Source of the DNA: Ochlerotatus camptorhynchus
Taxonomy: Eukaryota > Arthropoda > Insecta > Diptera > Culicidae
Reading direction: 5' to 3'
Length of the DNA: 64,000 bases
Assembly (NCBI RefSeq): GCF_037179485.1
Contig: NW_027040752.1
Location: 372,001 to 436,000 of the forward strand
A program made the position numbers and the translations under genes. Shown here one piece after another: positions 1-11,018 of the stretch. The notes beneath the pieces were generated by a model. It was not told the DNA's origin. It saw nothing but the letters and a program-made list of their open reading frames with translations, and did no database searches. Numbering within the stretch: the first letter of the stretch is position 1; each line of letters opens with the position of its first letter.

Positions 1-2
1 CT

Positions 3-251
3 TCCGCGGGAGAACAGCCAGGAGTCAAACTGGAATGCAAACTTTCCAATGGCAAAGCACACGAAAACAACAATATCGACATGTTCAAAAATCAAAACGG
101 AAGTTTGATGGAACACCAACCGCAGCAGCATCAGCAGCAATCTTACTATGGTTATTCAGATCCTACCATGGGACGCTCGCGGTACTACGAACCGATGAAA
201 CTGAATGCAATCCCGGACTACGGCAAATCTCTTACAACAGCAACAATTTAA
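3..251 (+). CDS. 3'-terminal coding exon of an unknown gene (5' part outside window)
   Basis: A frame open from base 3 to a TAA at 249-251 gives about 82 codons without needing an ATG, as expected for a last exon whose start lies upstream. The peptide has a Gln/His stretch (QPQQHQQQ) followed by a Tyr/Met/Pro-rich tail (SYYGYSDP, RSRYYEPMKLN) and ends KSLTTATI. Such a composition fits the cytoplasmic tail or disordered C-terminus of a regulatory or membrane protein, but no domain is recognisable. An AATAAA at 306-311, 55 bases after the stop, fits the 3' end of a transcript. The overlapping 84-codon ATG frame at 35-289 looks like a shadow: it has no biased composition and runs past this stop. 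The gene is not identified. Alternative: chance opening. Confidence 0.5.
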   Translation, partial: SAGEQPGVKLECKLSNGKAHENNNIDMFKNQNGSLMEHQPQQHQQQSYYGYSDPTMGRSRYYEPMKLNAIPDYGKSLTTATI

Positions 252-305
252 AATGGAAGGGAATTAAATTTGTATACTTCAGCATCTAGCGCTACATAGG
301 ATTAA

Positions 306-311
306 AATAAA
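306..311 (+). terminator. Poly(A) signal AATAAA
   Basis: Canonical AATAAA 55 bases downstream of the TAA of the terminal exon. The region after it turns AT-rich and repetitive. Confidence 0.4.
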
Positions 312-1067
312 GAGCAAAGTGAAATCAATGTATAACGAGCTATAATATGGAAAACAAAATGACCTTTAATGATACTGCATGCGCGAATACGAATTACGAA
401 TATTTTCTCTCAATTCAGCAAAATACAAGCAAAACTAAACAAAACTTTCACAACATATCAGTAGGTGTAAAAACGGTTTCGGTTAAATATTGAGTTCTGG
501 AATCAAACCCCCTCGCTTCGACTATCATCAAACACTGGATCTTTGATTTATCGATGCTAAGCATGGACACAGAATCTGTATTTATTTGACAAATCACCAT
601 CAACTGTAAAAGTGCTTCTACATATGCTATCAAAACTGAAACAATAAATAAAGAAAAATATTCTACTATTTTAGATGCGTTTTGTCGGATCTGTTTCAAA
701 AGAAAATCCCACCTAGTTGCACTTTTTGCTATGCAAAAAATATGGAAACTAACAACACGCCTTGCCGGGCAGGGCTTTGATCTATAAAATAGCAAGCTTT
801 TATCTGCTATGCTACCGACATCTTTTGGCAAGCAGCGGGAAAATATCTACAACACATGCGCACTGGAGCGGAAGATAGTGCCAGGGCTGTAAGCACGAGT
901 TAGGGCATCTGGATTCCTGATGAAAAGCCTGATCCATTCTTAATTTGAAATGACTTTACCCACTCTGCTTGTACATTATCTTAGTTGGCGATCAAATGCC
1001 ACGGATACACTTGCTTGACAAACTATGAACAGGAGCATTATTTGCATAATACATTATGAGCACATCC
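312..1067. other. Gene-free AT-rich stretch
   Basis: No supported gene or complete repeat. A 127-codon minus-strand opening at 448-831 lacks any recognisable motif. Confidence 0.5.
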
Positions 1068-1610
1068 ACACGCAAACCAAAAATCTATTACAATGAATGT
1101 TAGTTCCGTTTCCTATCATCCTCTGTTCATGAACATCGCAGCGAATGTTAGAAGTTGACCTTACAGGCGATGTAATGGTTTTTTGTCTTTTTCATTTCGT
1201 GTTCTTTCTACGCTTTCGACTATACTAGTAAGCTTGTAGAACGACGCACACACTTGTCTCGAATCTCTCCAGCAGAAAAAAGCATACGAAGTCGAGCATG
1301 CGAGAAAATGAGCGCTTCATGTTTGCTTTTAGGCTATCCATATTTAGAAGCATGGAGAGAGCAGTGGAAAAAGCACAGGTCTGATAATCGCAACGTCCGT
1401 GGTTCGAGTCCAGTTGGCAACCTTTTTTCTATTTTTTTCGACATAATTAATTTCACTCACTAATACACTCCACATTTTTCGGTCTCCAATTTTCTTACAT
1501 CGGACCGCAGCTAGGTATATCGCATCCTCGGTTCATGTGGTCTCCACTAACATCCTCTGATGATGAATCACACATCATTGTAAGCGAATCTTACATCCCC
1601 CGGTTGGGTG
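1068..1610 (+). repeat. Direct duplication, copy A (tRNA-like unit inside)
   Basis: About 540 bases nearly identical to 1763-2330. It begins ACACGCAAACCAAAAATC and ends near AATCTTACATCCCCCGG. Copies differ by point changes and a short internal duplication (GTAGAACATT) in copy B. Both contain a pol III box-B motif (GGTTCGAGTCC at 1401-1411) followed by TTTTTTC, so the unit looks SINE-like. The 150 bases between copies are not part of the repeat. Confidence 0.75.
1355..1430 (+). mobile_element. tRNA-like pol III unit (SINE head), copy A
   Basis: A box-A-like GAGCAGTGG and box B GGTTCGAGTCC (1401-1411) are spaced as in a tRNA promoter, followed by a T-run usable as a pol III terminator. The anticodon and T stems pair poorly and no acceptor stem forms, so this is not a functional tRNA gene. 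A tRNA-derived SINE head is the best reading. Confidence 0.45.
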
Positions 1611-1762
1611 CATGGTCACACTTGTATAGTTGTTGTATAGTTGCTGTATAGTGCTCTTAATTATTATACAAATGATGCTCATGCTCATAGTTTGTCATCC
1701 AAGTGTATCCGTGGCATTGCGATAATATAAAGCACGCATGTGACGCCAAATGTGAAAAACCT

Positions 1763-2330
1763 ACACGCAAACCAAAAATCTATTACAATGAATGTTAGTT
1801 CCGTTTCCTATCATCCTCTGTTCATGAACATCGCAGCGAATGTTAGAAGTTGACCTTACAGGCGATGTAATGGTTTTTTGTCTTTTTCATTTCGTGTTCT
1901 TTCTACGCTTTCGACTATACCAGTAAGCTTGTAGAACGACGCACATTGTAGAACATTGTAGAACGACGCACACGCTTGTCTCGAATCTCTCCAGCAGAAA
2001 AAGCATACGAAGTCGAGCATGCGAGAAAATGAGCGCTTCATGTTTGCTTAAAGGCTAACTATATTCAGAAGCATGGAGAGAGCAGTGGAGAAAGCACAGG
2101 TCTGATAGTCGCAACGTCTGTGGTTCGAGTCCAGTCGGCAACCTTTTTTCTATTTTTTCCACATAATTAATTTCACTCACTAATCACTCCACATTTTTCG
2201 GTCTCCAATTTTCTTACATCGGACCGCAGCTATGTATATCGCATCCTCGGTTCATGCGGTCTCCACTTACATCCTCTGATGATGAATCCCACATAATTGT
2301 AAGCGAATCTTACATCCACCGGTTGGGTGT
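1763..2330 (+). repeat. Direct duplication, copy B
   Basis: Second copy of the 1068-1610 unit with an extra about 21-base internal repeat near 1935-1965 (GTAGAACATTGTAGAACGAC). The same box B lies at 2122-2132. Copies A and B are only lightly diverged, suggesting a local duplication or two insertions of one family. Confidence 0.75.
2072..2146 (+). mobile_element. tRNA-like pol III unit (SINE head), copy B
   Basis: Same layout as the copy at 1355-1430: box-A-like motif, box B at 2122-2132, then a T-rich stop. Cloverleaf pairing is again broken. Confidence 0.45.
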
Positions 2331-2339
2331 AGTCAACCA

Positions 2340-3440
2340 AAATTAACATTACATGGAAAGCTTAAATTTTACGGAAAAACAACATTTATTTCAGGGGAAA
2401 ATAACGGAAATCATTGTATCTGTATTAGATTTCCTAACCTAGGTTTGTTCATAGCTTGTTCCTTTCCGTATGTTTGTTTGTTTGCTAGCTCTCCCTAATC
2501 GTGTGTGCGGTTTTCTGATCTGGTTCTAGCAGTTGGCTTCGAGCTCATGTGTTTGTATGTGAGGAGATTTTCATGCATATTGTCCGCTCACGGAACCATC
2601 GATGTCGTCGCTGCTTTATCCGTATCGGCACAGAATCATCCCTTTGTCGGAGTGAGGTCTATTGATCGGTGTTGGTGTTGCGCATTGCACCCCGGACTGG
2701 TATGGTGCGGAAATTCCCAATCGAATCCTCGAATTGATACTGATAGTAGCGCCGATTGCCGGTGGCGCAGATGTCGACGAGGGGATCGTCGGTCATGCAC
2801 GGAAGCACGTTAGTTCACGTGGTGGATGCTGGTGGATTTTACCAACGCTCTGTCGGAGAACAGGTTAACGATGTCTTCCTTCCGGATTATTCCCAAACTG
2901 GGAACCTTGACGCTGAAGCGTGGGGTCTAGAGAGCGCAAAATGTTATGATGGGTGCGGTGTGCCGAGCAAAGCCATGTATCGCTAGAAGCGATGCGGTGC
3001 AATCTCCAATCTGCACAAAACGATCCTGCACAAAAAGCCGTCGAACGACTGTTCGACACATTTAAGTAAAATCTCCACACAAAAGACCTTATTCATCTTA
3101 CCTTTGTATACACTTTACACACACAAAAAGTTGACCGCACGTAACTTCTAACCTAATGTTTGAACTCTACAGGATAACGGAAAGGAACGAGAAATGTAAC
3201 ATTAAATTCAGTCTTTTAGACTTCTCACATTTTAAACTTCACATACCTTGAAAAACACACCGCGACACTAAGTACACTTAAGTATCAACTACTCGCACTC
3301 TCGCCTCTTCCACGGTTCAAGTCAAAGTGAACGAGTAGAAGTTCCAGAAACCCTCATATAGATGTGGATTCAACGATCAACACTGGATCCTATTATCGCT
3401 CTATGGTCCTTTTTTGGGTCTAACGCTTAAACTCAGTTTT
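2340..3440. other. Gene-free stretch with several short openings
   Basis: Several 60-100-codon openings on both strands between 2505 and 3080 overlap one another and none shows a known domain. A decayed gene or transposon fragment on the minus strand (about 2660-2990) is possible but unproven. Confidence 0.3.
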
Positions 3441-3447
3441 AAACCTA

Positions 3448-4350
3448 AAGGGTGATACGGTCAAAATTTGGTCAAGGGAAAACGCGTGTAAATCGGTGAA
3501 ATCGTTTATTTAAAAAATCAAATTAAATTTCTTTTTCAAGTTCAATTAGTATAAAATTCAGGAAAAATATTCAGTTAGGCTTCCGCTTTTCCAAATCCGA
3601 ATTGCCGGGCCTTACGCTTGACCCCTGCCATCAGATTTTGTACAGCCACCTTGTCCACCTTCTTCGCCGCAGAAAGCCAGTTTGCCTTGAACTGCTGCTC
3701 GCCCTTAGCAGTTTTTTTTGGTCTTCTTTAGGTTCCGCTTGACAATAGCCCAGTATTTCTCAATTGGGCGGAGCTCTGGCGTGTTGGGAGGGTTCTTGTC
3801 CTTGGGAACCACCTGCACGTTGTTGGCGGCGTACCACTCCATGGCCTTTTTACCGTAATGGCAAGATGCCAAATCCGGCCAAAACAGTACGGAACAACCG
3901 TGTTTCTTCAGGAAAGGCAGCAGACGTTTATTCAAACACTCTTTCACGTAAATTTCTTGGTTGACAGTCCCGGAAGCTATGAAAATGCTGCTTTTCAAGC
4001 CACAGGTACAGATGGCTTGCCAAACCAGATATTTCTTTGCGAACTTTGACAGTTTCATGTGCTTGAAAACATCTGCTACCTTTCCCCTTCCTTTTGCCGT
4101 ATGAAACTCCTGTCCCGGAAGCTGCTTGTAGTCGGCTTTGACGTAGGTTTCGTCGTCCATTACCACGCAGTCAAACTTCGTCAGCATCGTCGTGTACAGC
4201 CTCCGGGATCGCGCTTTGGCCGTCGTATTTTGTTTATCATCGCGATTTGGAGTCACTACCTTCTTGTAAGTCGATAGTCCGGCTCGTTTTTTGGCTCGAT
4301 GCACGGTTGTAGACGATACACCCAGCTTATTTGCGGCATCTCGCGGCATC
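3448..4350 (-). mobile_element. ITmD37E (Tc1/mariner superfamily) transposon, 5'-truncated
   Basis: One terminal repeat is visible at the low-coordinate end (AGGGTGATACGGTCAAAAT from about 3450). The transposase frame runs on the minus strand from about 4349 and stops matching abruptly there, so the other terminus and the N-terminal DNA-binding part are missing. Catalytic spacing is DD37E, the hallmark of the ITmD37E family described from mosquitoes. A MITE begins 20 bases beyond the truncation point (4371). Confidence 0.85.
3575..4349 (-). pseudogene. ITmD37E transposase remnant
   Basis: DDE/D transposase that would cut and paste the element at TA sites. The fragment starts inside the helix-turn-helix region (KLGVSSTTVHRAKKRAGLS). 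Catalytic residues visible are Asp in VVMDDETYVKAD, Asp in LFWPDLASCHYG and Glu in LRPIEKYWAIVK, with 37 residues between the last two. A homopolymer frameshift in the T8 run at 3713-3720 ends the main frame at 3705. The proper C-terminus continues in the next frame to a TAA at 3575-3577. With the N-terminus lost and the frameshift present, it is inactive. Confidence 0.85.
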
Positions 4351-4370
4351 TTATTTAAGAGATTGGTAAA

Positions 4371-4512
4371 CTTATGACATGATCAAGCAGCTGCTCTGTA
4401 GGCAACACTGTATTTTGCAGTGTGACATAGTAGCCATGATTTTTGTGCCCTATTCAACGCCCCAGAAACACCAATGTTGCCTGCTGAGCAGTTGATTGAG
4501 TATGATCATAAG
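4371..4512. mobile_element. Short foldback MITE
   Basis: Imperfect inverted repeat of about 142 bases. The left arm CTTATGACATGATCAAGC and the right arm ending TGATCATAAG are complementary over about 45 bases, including GGCAACACTG against CAATGTTGCC. No coding capacity. Confidence 0.7.
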
Positions 4513-5010
4513 ACATCAGCGCATTGCACCATTGATAACTTTCGATCCTTGCATTTAATCAAAAAGTGGTCTTGAGCAAAGTTGTAGCTGGGAAAATTTC
4601 CTACAAGTAATGTTGAAAGCTTTTGAAGCAGACCGATATGGTGAATTATCAGATAGACATGAACTAAAATCTTAGTAATTCCCATACAAACTTCAAATGT
4701 TTTGTGCCATCTCAGTTTCTCATAAAATGGGTTCAAATTTTGAGAGGTTAGACAGGATCCGATTTGGAATCGTTTAAGTATTGTGGAGCGAAAGTTTCAA
4801 ATTTTGCATCACTCTAATGCTCACCAGTTCGGTGTTGCCATAAAATATGGTTCTGTACGTAGGAACTGTGAGGACATTAAATACGGTACTGGTGAAGGCC
4901 ACACGTTGACAAACTGCATTCTTACCGACACTCGTAACGTATTGGATGAAGACACTGAAGAAAATGAAGACCCACTAAACATTCATAATGATGACTTCTT
5001 AGTACAATGC
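4513..5010. other. Gene-free stretch
   Basis: AT-rich, with short overlapping openings only. No repeat or gene recognised. Confidence 0.4.
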
Positions 5011-5489
5011 TTTTTTTTAACTAGTATGTTTATTTGGAAGGCTCAATTGCGTTAGCTTTACGGAGCCGATAGTTCATTGTTCTTTGTTTGTAACAAAATT
5101 CACTTAATTCTATGTCTAGTAGGAGTTGGGCCGAATACTCGCGGCTTACTCGAGGTTAGAGAGGTACATTGTCGAAGGATAGGATCAGGAGAGGAGCTTA
5201 AGGGTAAGGTTTCGTTGTCTCGTCAGAGCGTTGTCGCCAGTATGAATGGTAGTGCGGTTCTAGTTTCGTCTGGAGTTCGACCGGCTATGGTGGGTGACCA
5301 GTGGGCGACGATGAGACTCATCGAGACGGGGGGACAAGACAAACAAAAACTAATAAAGAGAGACGAAAGACAAAGGAATTAAATTCTTATACTAGACATT
5401 TGAAGAAACACATAAACCGACTGCATATAGCAGATATCGCGAGTTCCCAACACGTCTCTTCCTTGGGCCTCAAGGGTATTCAAAAGTCG

Positions 5490-8400
5490 CTATCTGGCGG
5501 CGTTATTATCCGTACATTGCCAAACTGCGTTATAGATGTCATCGTAACCGTTTCCACACCGACAGATGTTGCTGTCCACGAGGTTTATTCTATTGAGATG
5601 AGCATCTAGCGAGTAGTGGTTGGACATAAGTCTACTCATCACGCGAATGAAGTCACGACTTAAGCCCAAGCCTTTAAACCACGCTCTCGAAGAAACATTA
5701 AGAATAATTGAATGTAACCACCGTCCAAGATTTCCATTGTCCCAATCGGTTTGCCAACTCGAAAGGGTACTCTGACGCACTAAATGGTAAAATTCATCGT
5801 GTGAAATTTGCCTGTCATAAAATTCACCTTCCTGCGCGCCCACCTTTGCGAGAGAGTCCACCTTCTCATTGCCTGGGATTGAGAAATGTGAGAGGGAACC
5901 CATACAAAGGTAATCATATATGATCTTTCGACCAGCACACTCTTCTGCTCCCTTACCTTTGAAAGGAAATAAGATGAGTGTCTACTTGGTTTCATCGACC
6001 GAATAGCCTCAATCGAACTGAGACTATCCGTGAAGATGAAGTAATGGTCTGCGGGCATGTTGAAAATCATCCCCAATGCGAAGTTGATTGCTGCCAGCTC
6101 AGCAACAAAAACGGAAGAAGGTTCCTGGAGTTTGCGGAAGGCGCTAGAGTTTTCATTGAAGACCCCGAAGCCAGTGGATCCACTGAGGCGAGACCCGTCT
6201 GTAAAATATCTTTTCATGCAATTGACTTGTTGGTACTTTTCAGTAAAAATACGTGGGATAATAATAGGTCGAAGTTGATCGGGAATCCCATGAGTTGCTT
6301 GTTTCATGGTCAGATCATATTCAATTGAGGAACTGCGATTGGTGAAGTGAACACGGTCTGGAGTATTACAAGTAAGACACATATCTGATGATATGTAGTG
6401 GTGGTAGATTCTCATAAATCGAGATTGTGTGTTCAGCCCAAGAATTTCTTCAAAATTTTCAATTATAAGTGTGTTTGTCACTCCGCATTTGATTAGTATC
6501 CTGAAAGAGAGCTCCCAGAAGCGGTTCTGGAGGGGTGTTACTCCTGCCAGAACCTCGAGACTCATGTTATGCGTTGAGTGCATACAGCCGAGAGCAATAC
6601 GCAGACAACGATATTGAATTCGTTCCAATTTTATTAGGTGACATTTTCTTGCCGAGAGGAAGCAGAAAGAGCCGTACTCTAGAACAGAGAGAATTGTTGT
6701 TTTATAAAGCGTTATGAGTTCTCCCGGATGAGCACCCCACCATGTGCCGCAAATTGAACGGAGAAAGTTGATCCTCTGCTGACATTTTTGCTTCAAATAC
6801 GTAATATGGGTATTCCAAGTGCACTTCGAATCAAACCAGACCCCAAGGTACTTGAAAGACAATGATTGAGGGCTGGGTACCGCTTTCGAGTAAACACTAC
6901 CAGTTCAGTTTTCTGCGACGAGAAATCAATCCCTAGATTCCTAGCCCAAGACGACAAGTTATCTAAGGAACTTTGCAATGGTCCTTGCAAGTCCACGGCA
7001 TGTGGACCTCTTACGGAAACCACACCGTCATCTGCAAGTTGTCTTAGCGTGCATTGTTCTGCCAAACAGTTGTCGATATCTTTGACATAAAAGTTATAAA
7101 GAAGAGGGCTGAGACATGAGCCTTGGGGCAGGCCCATGTAACTAATTCTGGAAGTTGTCAGTTGTCCAAGAGAAAAGTTCATTTGCTTTTCTGACAACAA
7201 ATTGTACAAGAAATTATTTAAAATTCCAGAAAGTCCACATCTGTGCAGATTGTCTGACAGAATTTCAATGGAAACTGAATCAAAAGCCCCCTTAATGTCC
7301 AAGAATACTGAAGCCAATTGCTCCTTGTATGCAAAGGCCAGTTGAATATCTGTGGAAAGCAGCGCTAGACAATCGTTTGTTCCTTTGCTCTTGCGGAACC
7401 CAAACTGTGTATTTGATAGCAAGTTATTTGATTCGACCCAGTGATCGAGTCTCCGAAGGATCATTTTCTCCAACAATTTCCTAATGCACGAAAGCATCGC
7501 AATCGGACGGTATGAGTTATGATCAGACGCTGGTTTGCCAGGTTTTCGAATGGCTATTACTTTGACCTGTCTCCATTCAGGCGGTATAATGTTGTTTTCT
7601 AGTAAGGAATTGAATAAGTCTAGCAAGCGTCTTTTAGCGATATCTGGGAGATTTTTCAGAAGATTGAATTTAATCATATCGCTTCCCGGTGAGGAGTTGT
7701 TCGATGAAAGAAGAGCCATAGATAATTTCAGCATTGTGAATGGTCTATCCAGAGAGCTGCCGCTCCGAGACGCTTCTCGAAGAATGTGTTGTGCTGGAAC
7801 TGAGTCCGGACAGACCTTTTTAGCGAAATCGAATATCCATCGGTTGGAGTGTTCTTCACTCTCATTAAAAGATGAGCGGTTACGCATGTTGCGAGCCACC
7901 CTCCACAAGGTGTTCATTGAGGTTTCTCGTGAGAGTCCCTCGACGAAATTGCGCCAATAACCGCGTTTTTTTGCTTTGATTAATTGTTTCAGCTTTGTCT
8001 CAAGCTTTGAATATTCCTCGAAGTAAGTGGAGGTTTTGTGTCTACGAAAAGCTTTGAAAGCATCAGATTTTTCTGAATACAATTTTGTGCATTCTTCGTC
8101 CTATCCAGGTGTGGCTGGTCTCCTTTTGAAGGGCGCACTTCGAAGTTTTCTTTTTTGTGCTTCCAGTGAGCTTTTGTAAATCAAATCGGCGAGGAATCGA
8201 TATTCTTCCAATGGTGGAAGTGTATCTATTGATTCGGCACCGATTGTCACCGCCGTTGCATATTTCTGCCAATCTATGTTCCTTGTAAGATCAAATGGAA
8301 CTCGAGATGGTTCTACAGAGTGAGGAGCACACTTAATTGAAATGATGATTGGCAAATGAACGCTACCATGGGGATCATTGATAACCTTCCACAGACAATC

Positions 8401-9008
8401 CAATGATAGCGATCTTGAACACAAAGATAGGTCGAGTCGGCTTTCTCGAGCCGGAGGTTTTGCTATACGTGTCGCTTCACCAGTGTTCAAAATAGTCAAG
8501 TTGAAATCGTCGCATAAATCGTAAAAAATAGCCGCTCTATTGTCATCGTATAGATCGCCCCACCCAGTACCATGGGAGTTCATATCACCTAGAATTAATA
8601 CTGGGATGGAAGAATCGAAACTAGATTCCAGAGTTGACTACGGCTAATGGAGGTTCTTGGTGGAACATAAACTGAAGCTATGCAAAGGTCTTTGTTCTTC
8701 ACATTTATTTGGCAAGCGACGATTTCGACGCCTGATAGAGCAGGAAGGGAAATTTTGTAGAAAGGGTAGCACTTTTTGATCCCTAAAAGTACTCCTCCAT
8801 AAGAATCGTCTCTATCCAGGCGTATAATGTTAAAATCGTGGAAGTTGAGTTCTTTATCGGAATAAAGCCATGTTTCACAAAGAGCAAATATATCACAATC
8901 AGAATTGTGAAGTAAAAATTTGAACGAGTCTAGTTTAGGCACTAGACTACGGCAGTTCCACTGTAGCACAGTGATCATATCTTCAACCTCGTTCGACGAA
9001 TTATCCAT
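5490..9008 (-). pseudogene. LINE A copy 1 ORF2: endonuclease, reverse transcriptase, RNase H (broken)
   Basis: Start chosen at the ATG at 9008 (MDNSSNEVEDMITVLQWNC). Order of domains: AP endonuclease (WNCRSLVPK, CETWL, GDMNSHGTGW), RT (RPIAMLSCIRKLLEKM, LDIKGAFDSV, GLPQGSCLSPLLYNFY, active site QLADDGVVSV), RNase H (YFTDGSRLSGSTGFGV, FVAELAAINFAL, FTDSLSSIEAI, WVPSH) and a C-terminal CxCGxxYDD zinc-like motif. Lesions: a one-base shift near 8620, an in-frame TAG at 8101-8103, a deletion of the RT-to-RNase H linker near 6870, and frameshifts near 5900 and 5490. The residue before ADD is Leu rather than the usual Tyr/Phe, also in copy 2, so this is a family trait and not a mutation. Confidence 0.85.
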
Positions 9009-10296
9009 CGAAAGATATGATTGATGCAAGGAGGGGCCATGAAACAGTCAATTGCTTAAGATATGATTCTAATGTTGGAAGCAAGGCAGAAACTAAGCTT
9101 CTAAGAGGGTCTTGTATGTTGAACATATTTAGTATGAATTCCATAATGTTCGAAAAAGCTAGCAAACCTCGTTCGGACTTGGATTTCTTTTGAGAAGTTT
9201 GAGGAGCAGCTTTATTATTTTTATTATCTTTTTTGGGCAATGGTGGAAAATTCCTGCTGCAGCCAGGAAGTGGAGCAGTAGGAGCCTTCGATTTAATTTT
9301 TTCATCCCCATTACCCTGAGAATTTTGCAATCCTCTGGGAGTGACTTTAGTTTTCTTACGGCGCACTTTCGGGGAGGGGCATTTTCTTTTTGTGGATCCG
9401 TCCATTTTTGAAGGTGCGTGTACCACCGTAGAGTCACCTTCATCGGATGAGTCAGAGTTCGATTCTTCAGCTGACAAAATCGAAAATTGGTTTGCCTCTT
9501 GGACGGCTGATGCAGCCTTCACCATTTGAGCATATGTCTGCTTGGAGCGTCCTGAGATTGAACGCTGCACTTTATTGGAGTGCTGCTTGTACATCGGGCA
9601 CTCCTGCAAAGGGTGATGATTCTCGCTACAGTAAGCGTATTTTACTGATTCTTTGTGGCAACAATCCTCTTTGTGGTTTTCACCACATTTGCCACAACGA
9701 GTTTTGTTGCCGCAATGGCTGGCTGAGTGTCCCAGCCTTTTGCAGTTGGTACAATTATATACCCTCTGTACAAACAACCGCACCGGAAAAAAAGCACCAT
9801 CAACTTTGACAAAGTTTGGGAGAACTGAACCAGCGAAAGTCACCCGAAACGAGTCTGAATGCTGATAGACTTTCTTGCCATCTTGTAAAGACACTGAATG
9901 CAGTTGCCTAACATCCAGTATCTTTACAAGCTCGCTTGTGACTTTTCTGTTTTTAAAACAACCCGAGGCACGTTTCAAGTCCTCGACAGACAGACTCGCG
10001 TCGGAGACCACGCCTTCTATCTCCACATCTCGAGAAGGGATGTAGATGTTGTACTCAACACTTAACAACTCGTGATCAGCTATTTTATTTGCTGCATCAT
10101 AATTCGGTGCTTCTACACGCAGTTTGTTGAATCTCTCCTTATGTACCAAGATTCCCGGATACTTACGCAGCAAGTCTCTCGAAATATCGAGAGTTTTCAA
10201 GGGTTTATTTTTAGGCCGAAAAAAGACAACCCATGGTCCTTTCGAAAGTGGTTGGTAATACCTGGTTCGCGCAACGTTGGCATCGGAAGATGCCAT
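9001..10296 (-). CDS. LINE A copy 1 ORF1, gag-like nucleic-acid-binding protein
   Basis: Intact 431-codon frame from ATG at 10296. An N-terminal RNA-binding-like region (about residues 20-170) is followed by zinc knuckles near residues 182-236 (CTNCKRLGHSASHC, CGKCGENHKEDCC, then a degenerate third). A Ser/Lys-rich disordered region holding KRKCPSPKVRRKKTK and a hydrophobic C-terminus follow. ORF1 proteins of this LINE group coat element RNA. Its stop at 9001 overlaps the ORF2 start at 9008 by a few bases, a compact arrangement typical of LINEs. It is open even though ORF2 is broken. Confidence 0.8.
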   Translation of the reverse strand: MASSDANVARTRYYQPLSKGPWVVFFRPKNKPLKTLDISRDLLRKYPGILVHKERFNKLRVEAPNYDAANKIADHELLSVEYNIYIPSRDVEIEGVVSDASLSVEDLKRASGCFKNRKVTSELVKILDVRQLHSVSLQDGKKVYQHSDSFRVTFAGSVLPNFVKVDGAFFPVRLFVQRVYNCTNCKRLGHSASHCGNKTRCGKCGENHKEDCCHKESVKYAYCSENHHPLQECPMYKQHSNKVQRSISGRSKQTYAQMVKAASAVQEANQFSILSAEESNSDSSDEGDSTVVHAPSKMDGSTKRKCPSPKVRRKKTKVTPRGLQNSQGNGDEKIKSKAPTAPLPGCSRNFPPLPKKDNKNNKAAPQTSQKKSKSERGLLAFSNIMEFILNMFNIQDPLRSLVSALLPTLESYLKQLTVSWPLLASIISFDG

Positions 10297-10433
10297 AAGT
10301 GTTGCGCAAAAGCGGTGCGCAACCGCTTAAGAAGGAAAAAAAAAACCTTCTCCAATTGATTAATTTCAATTACTATTTATTAAATTTTTTGCACGGCGTA
10401 CAAGCAAATTTAAGAGAAAAAAGTAGAAGGGTC

Positions 10434-11018
10434 AACCGGGAATTTTTAAGATTTGAACCGGGAAAACCTGGAAAAAACCGGGATTTTCAAAATGAAAATT
10501 CACTTGCCACCCTGTTGATTCTCGTAATCAACTTTCTTTTTGAAAAAGATTACTACAAATTTGGATCGCCTACAATTCAAAACCGGAAAGAGTTGAGATA
10601 ATAGATATTTCAGGCATAACATTTGATAACGGCACAAAAGCATTTGTAAACAAACATTCTAAGGCCCTTTACACGCGAACTAAAGTACGCCCACGCAAAC
10701 CAATACCACTTACGGAAAGGTGATAGTTGCCCCTATGCGATGATGTTGATGGTTTGCGTGAGCGTACTTTGGTTTGCGTGTAAAGGGCCTAAGAAGGTTT
10801 GTTTACAAATGCTTTTGTGCCGTTATCAAATGTTATGCCTGAAATATCTATTATCTCAACTCTTTCCGGTTTTGAATTGTAGGCGATCCAAATTTGTAGT
10901 AATCTTTTTCAAAAAGAAAGTTGATTACGAGAATCAACAGGGTGGCAAGTGAATTTTCATTTTGAAAATCCCGGTTTTTTCCAGGTTTTCCCGGTTCAAA
11001 TCTTAAAAATTCCCGGTT
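10434..11018. repeat. 585-bp palindrome (foldback element)
   Basis: Left arm 10434-10702 and right arm 10750-11018 are each 269 bases, almost perfectly complementary, around a 47-base loop. Arms start AACCGGGAATTTTTAAG and carry GCATTTGTAAACAAAC and GGCCCTTTACACGC. The core resembles the 17913-18131 foldback, so it belongs to a family. A poly-A run (about 11032-11048) follows the right arm. No protein is encoded; overlapping openings simply mirror the two arms. Confidence 0.9.

Larger units (their letters stand above)
5011..10330 (-). mobile_element. LINE family A, copy 1 (I/Loner-like, RNase H-bearing), long but defective
   Basis: Minus-strand non-LTR retrotransposon: ORF1 with zinc knuckles (9001-10296), ORF2 with AP endonuclease, reverse transcriptase and RNase H (about 5490-9008), then a 3' UTR with AATAAAC and a terminal A8 run seen as T8 at about 5011. 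An RNase H domain after the RT places it in the I group rather than Jockey; the Loner/I assignment is inference. Related copies lie at 39290-41700 and 46600-50066 on the + strand. ORF2 carries frameshifts, a stop and a deletion, so this copy cannot move by itself. Confidence 0.85.

Noticed and set aside
448..831. 127-codon minus-strand ORF
   Set aside because: No recognisable domain, AT-rich context, no splice or promoter support.
1355..1430. Functional tRNA gene
   Set aside because: Box B is good but anticodon, T and acceptor stems do not pair; it is duplicated as part of a longer repeat.
2505..3080. Coding gene on either strand
   Set aside because: Several short openings overlap and none has a motif; the minus-strand 52-codon frame (2659-2811) looks protein-like but is bounded by stops on both sides.
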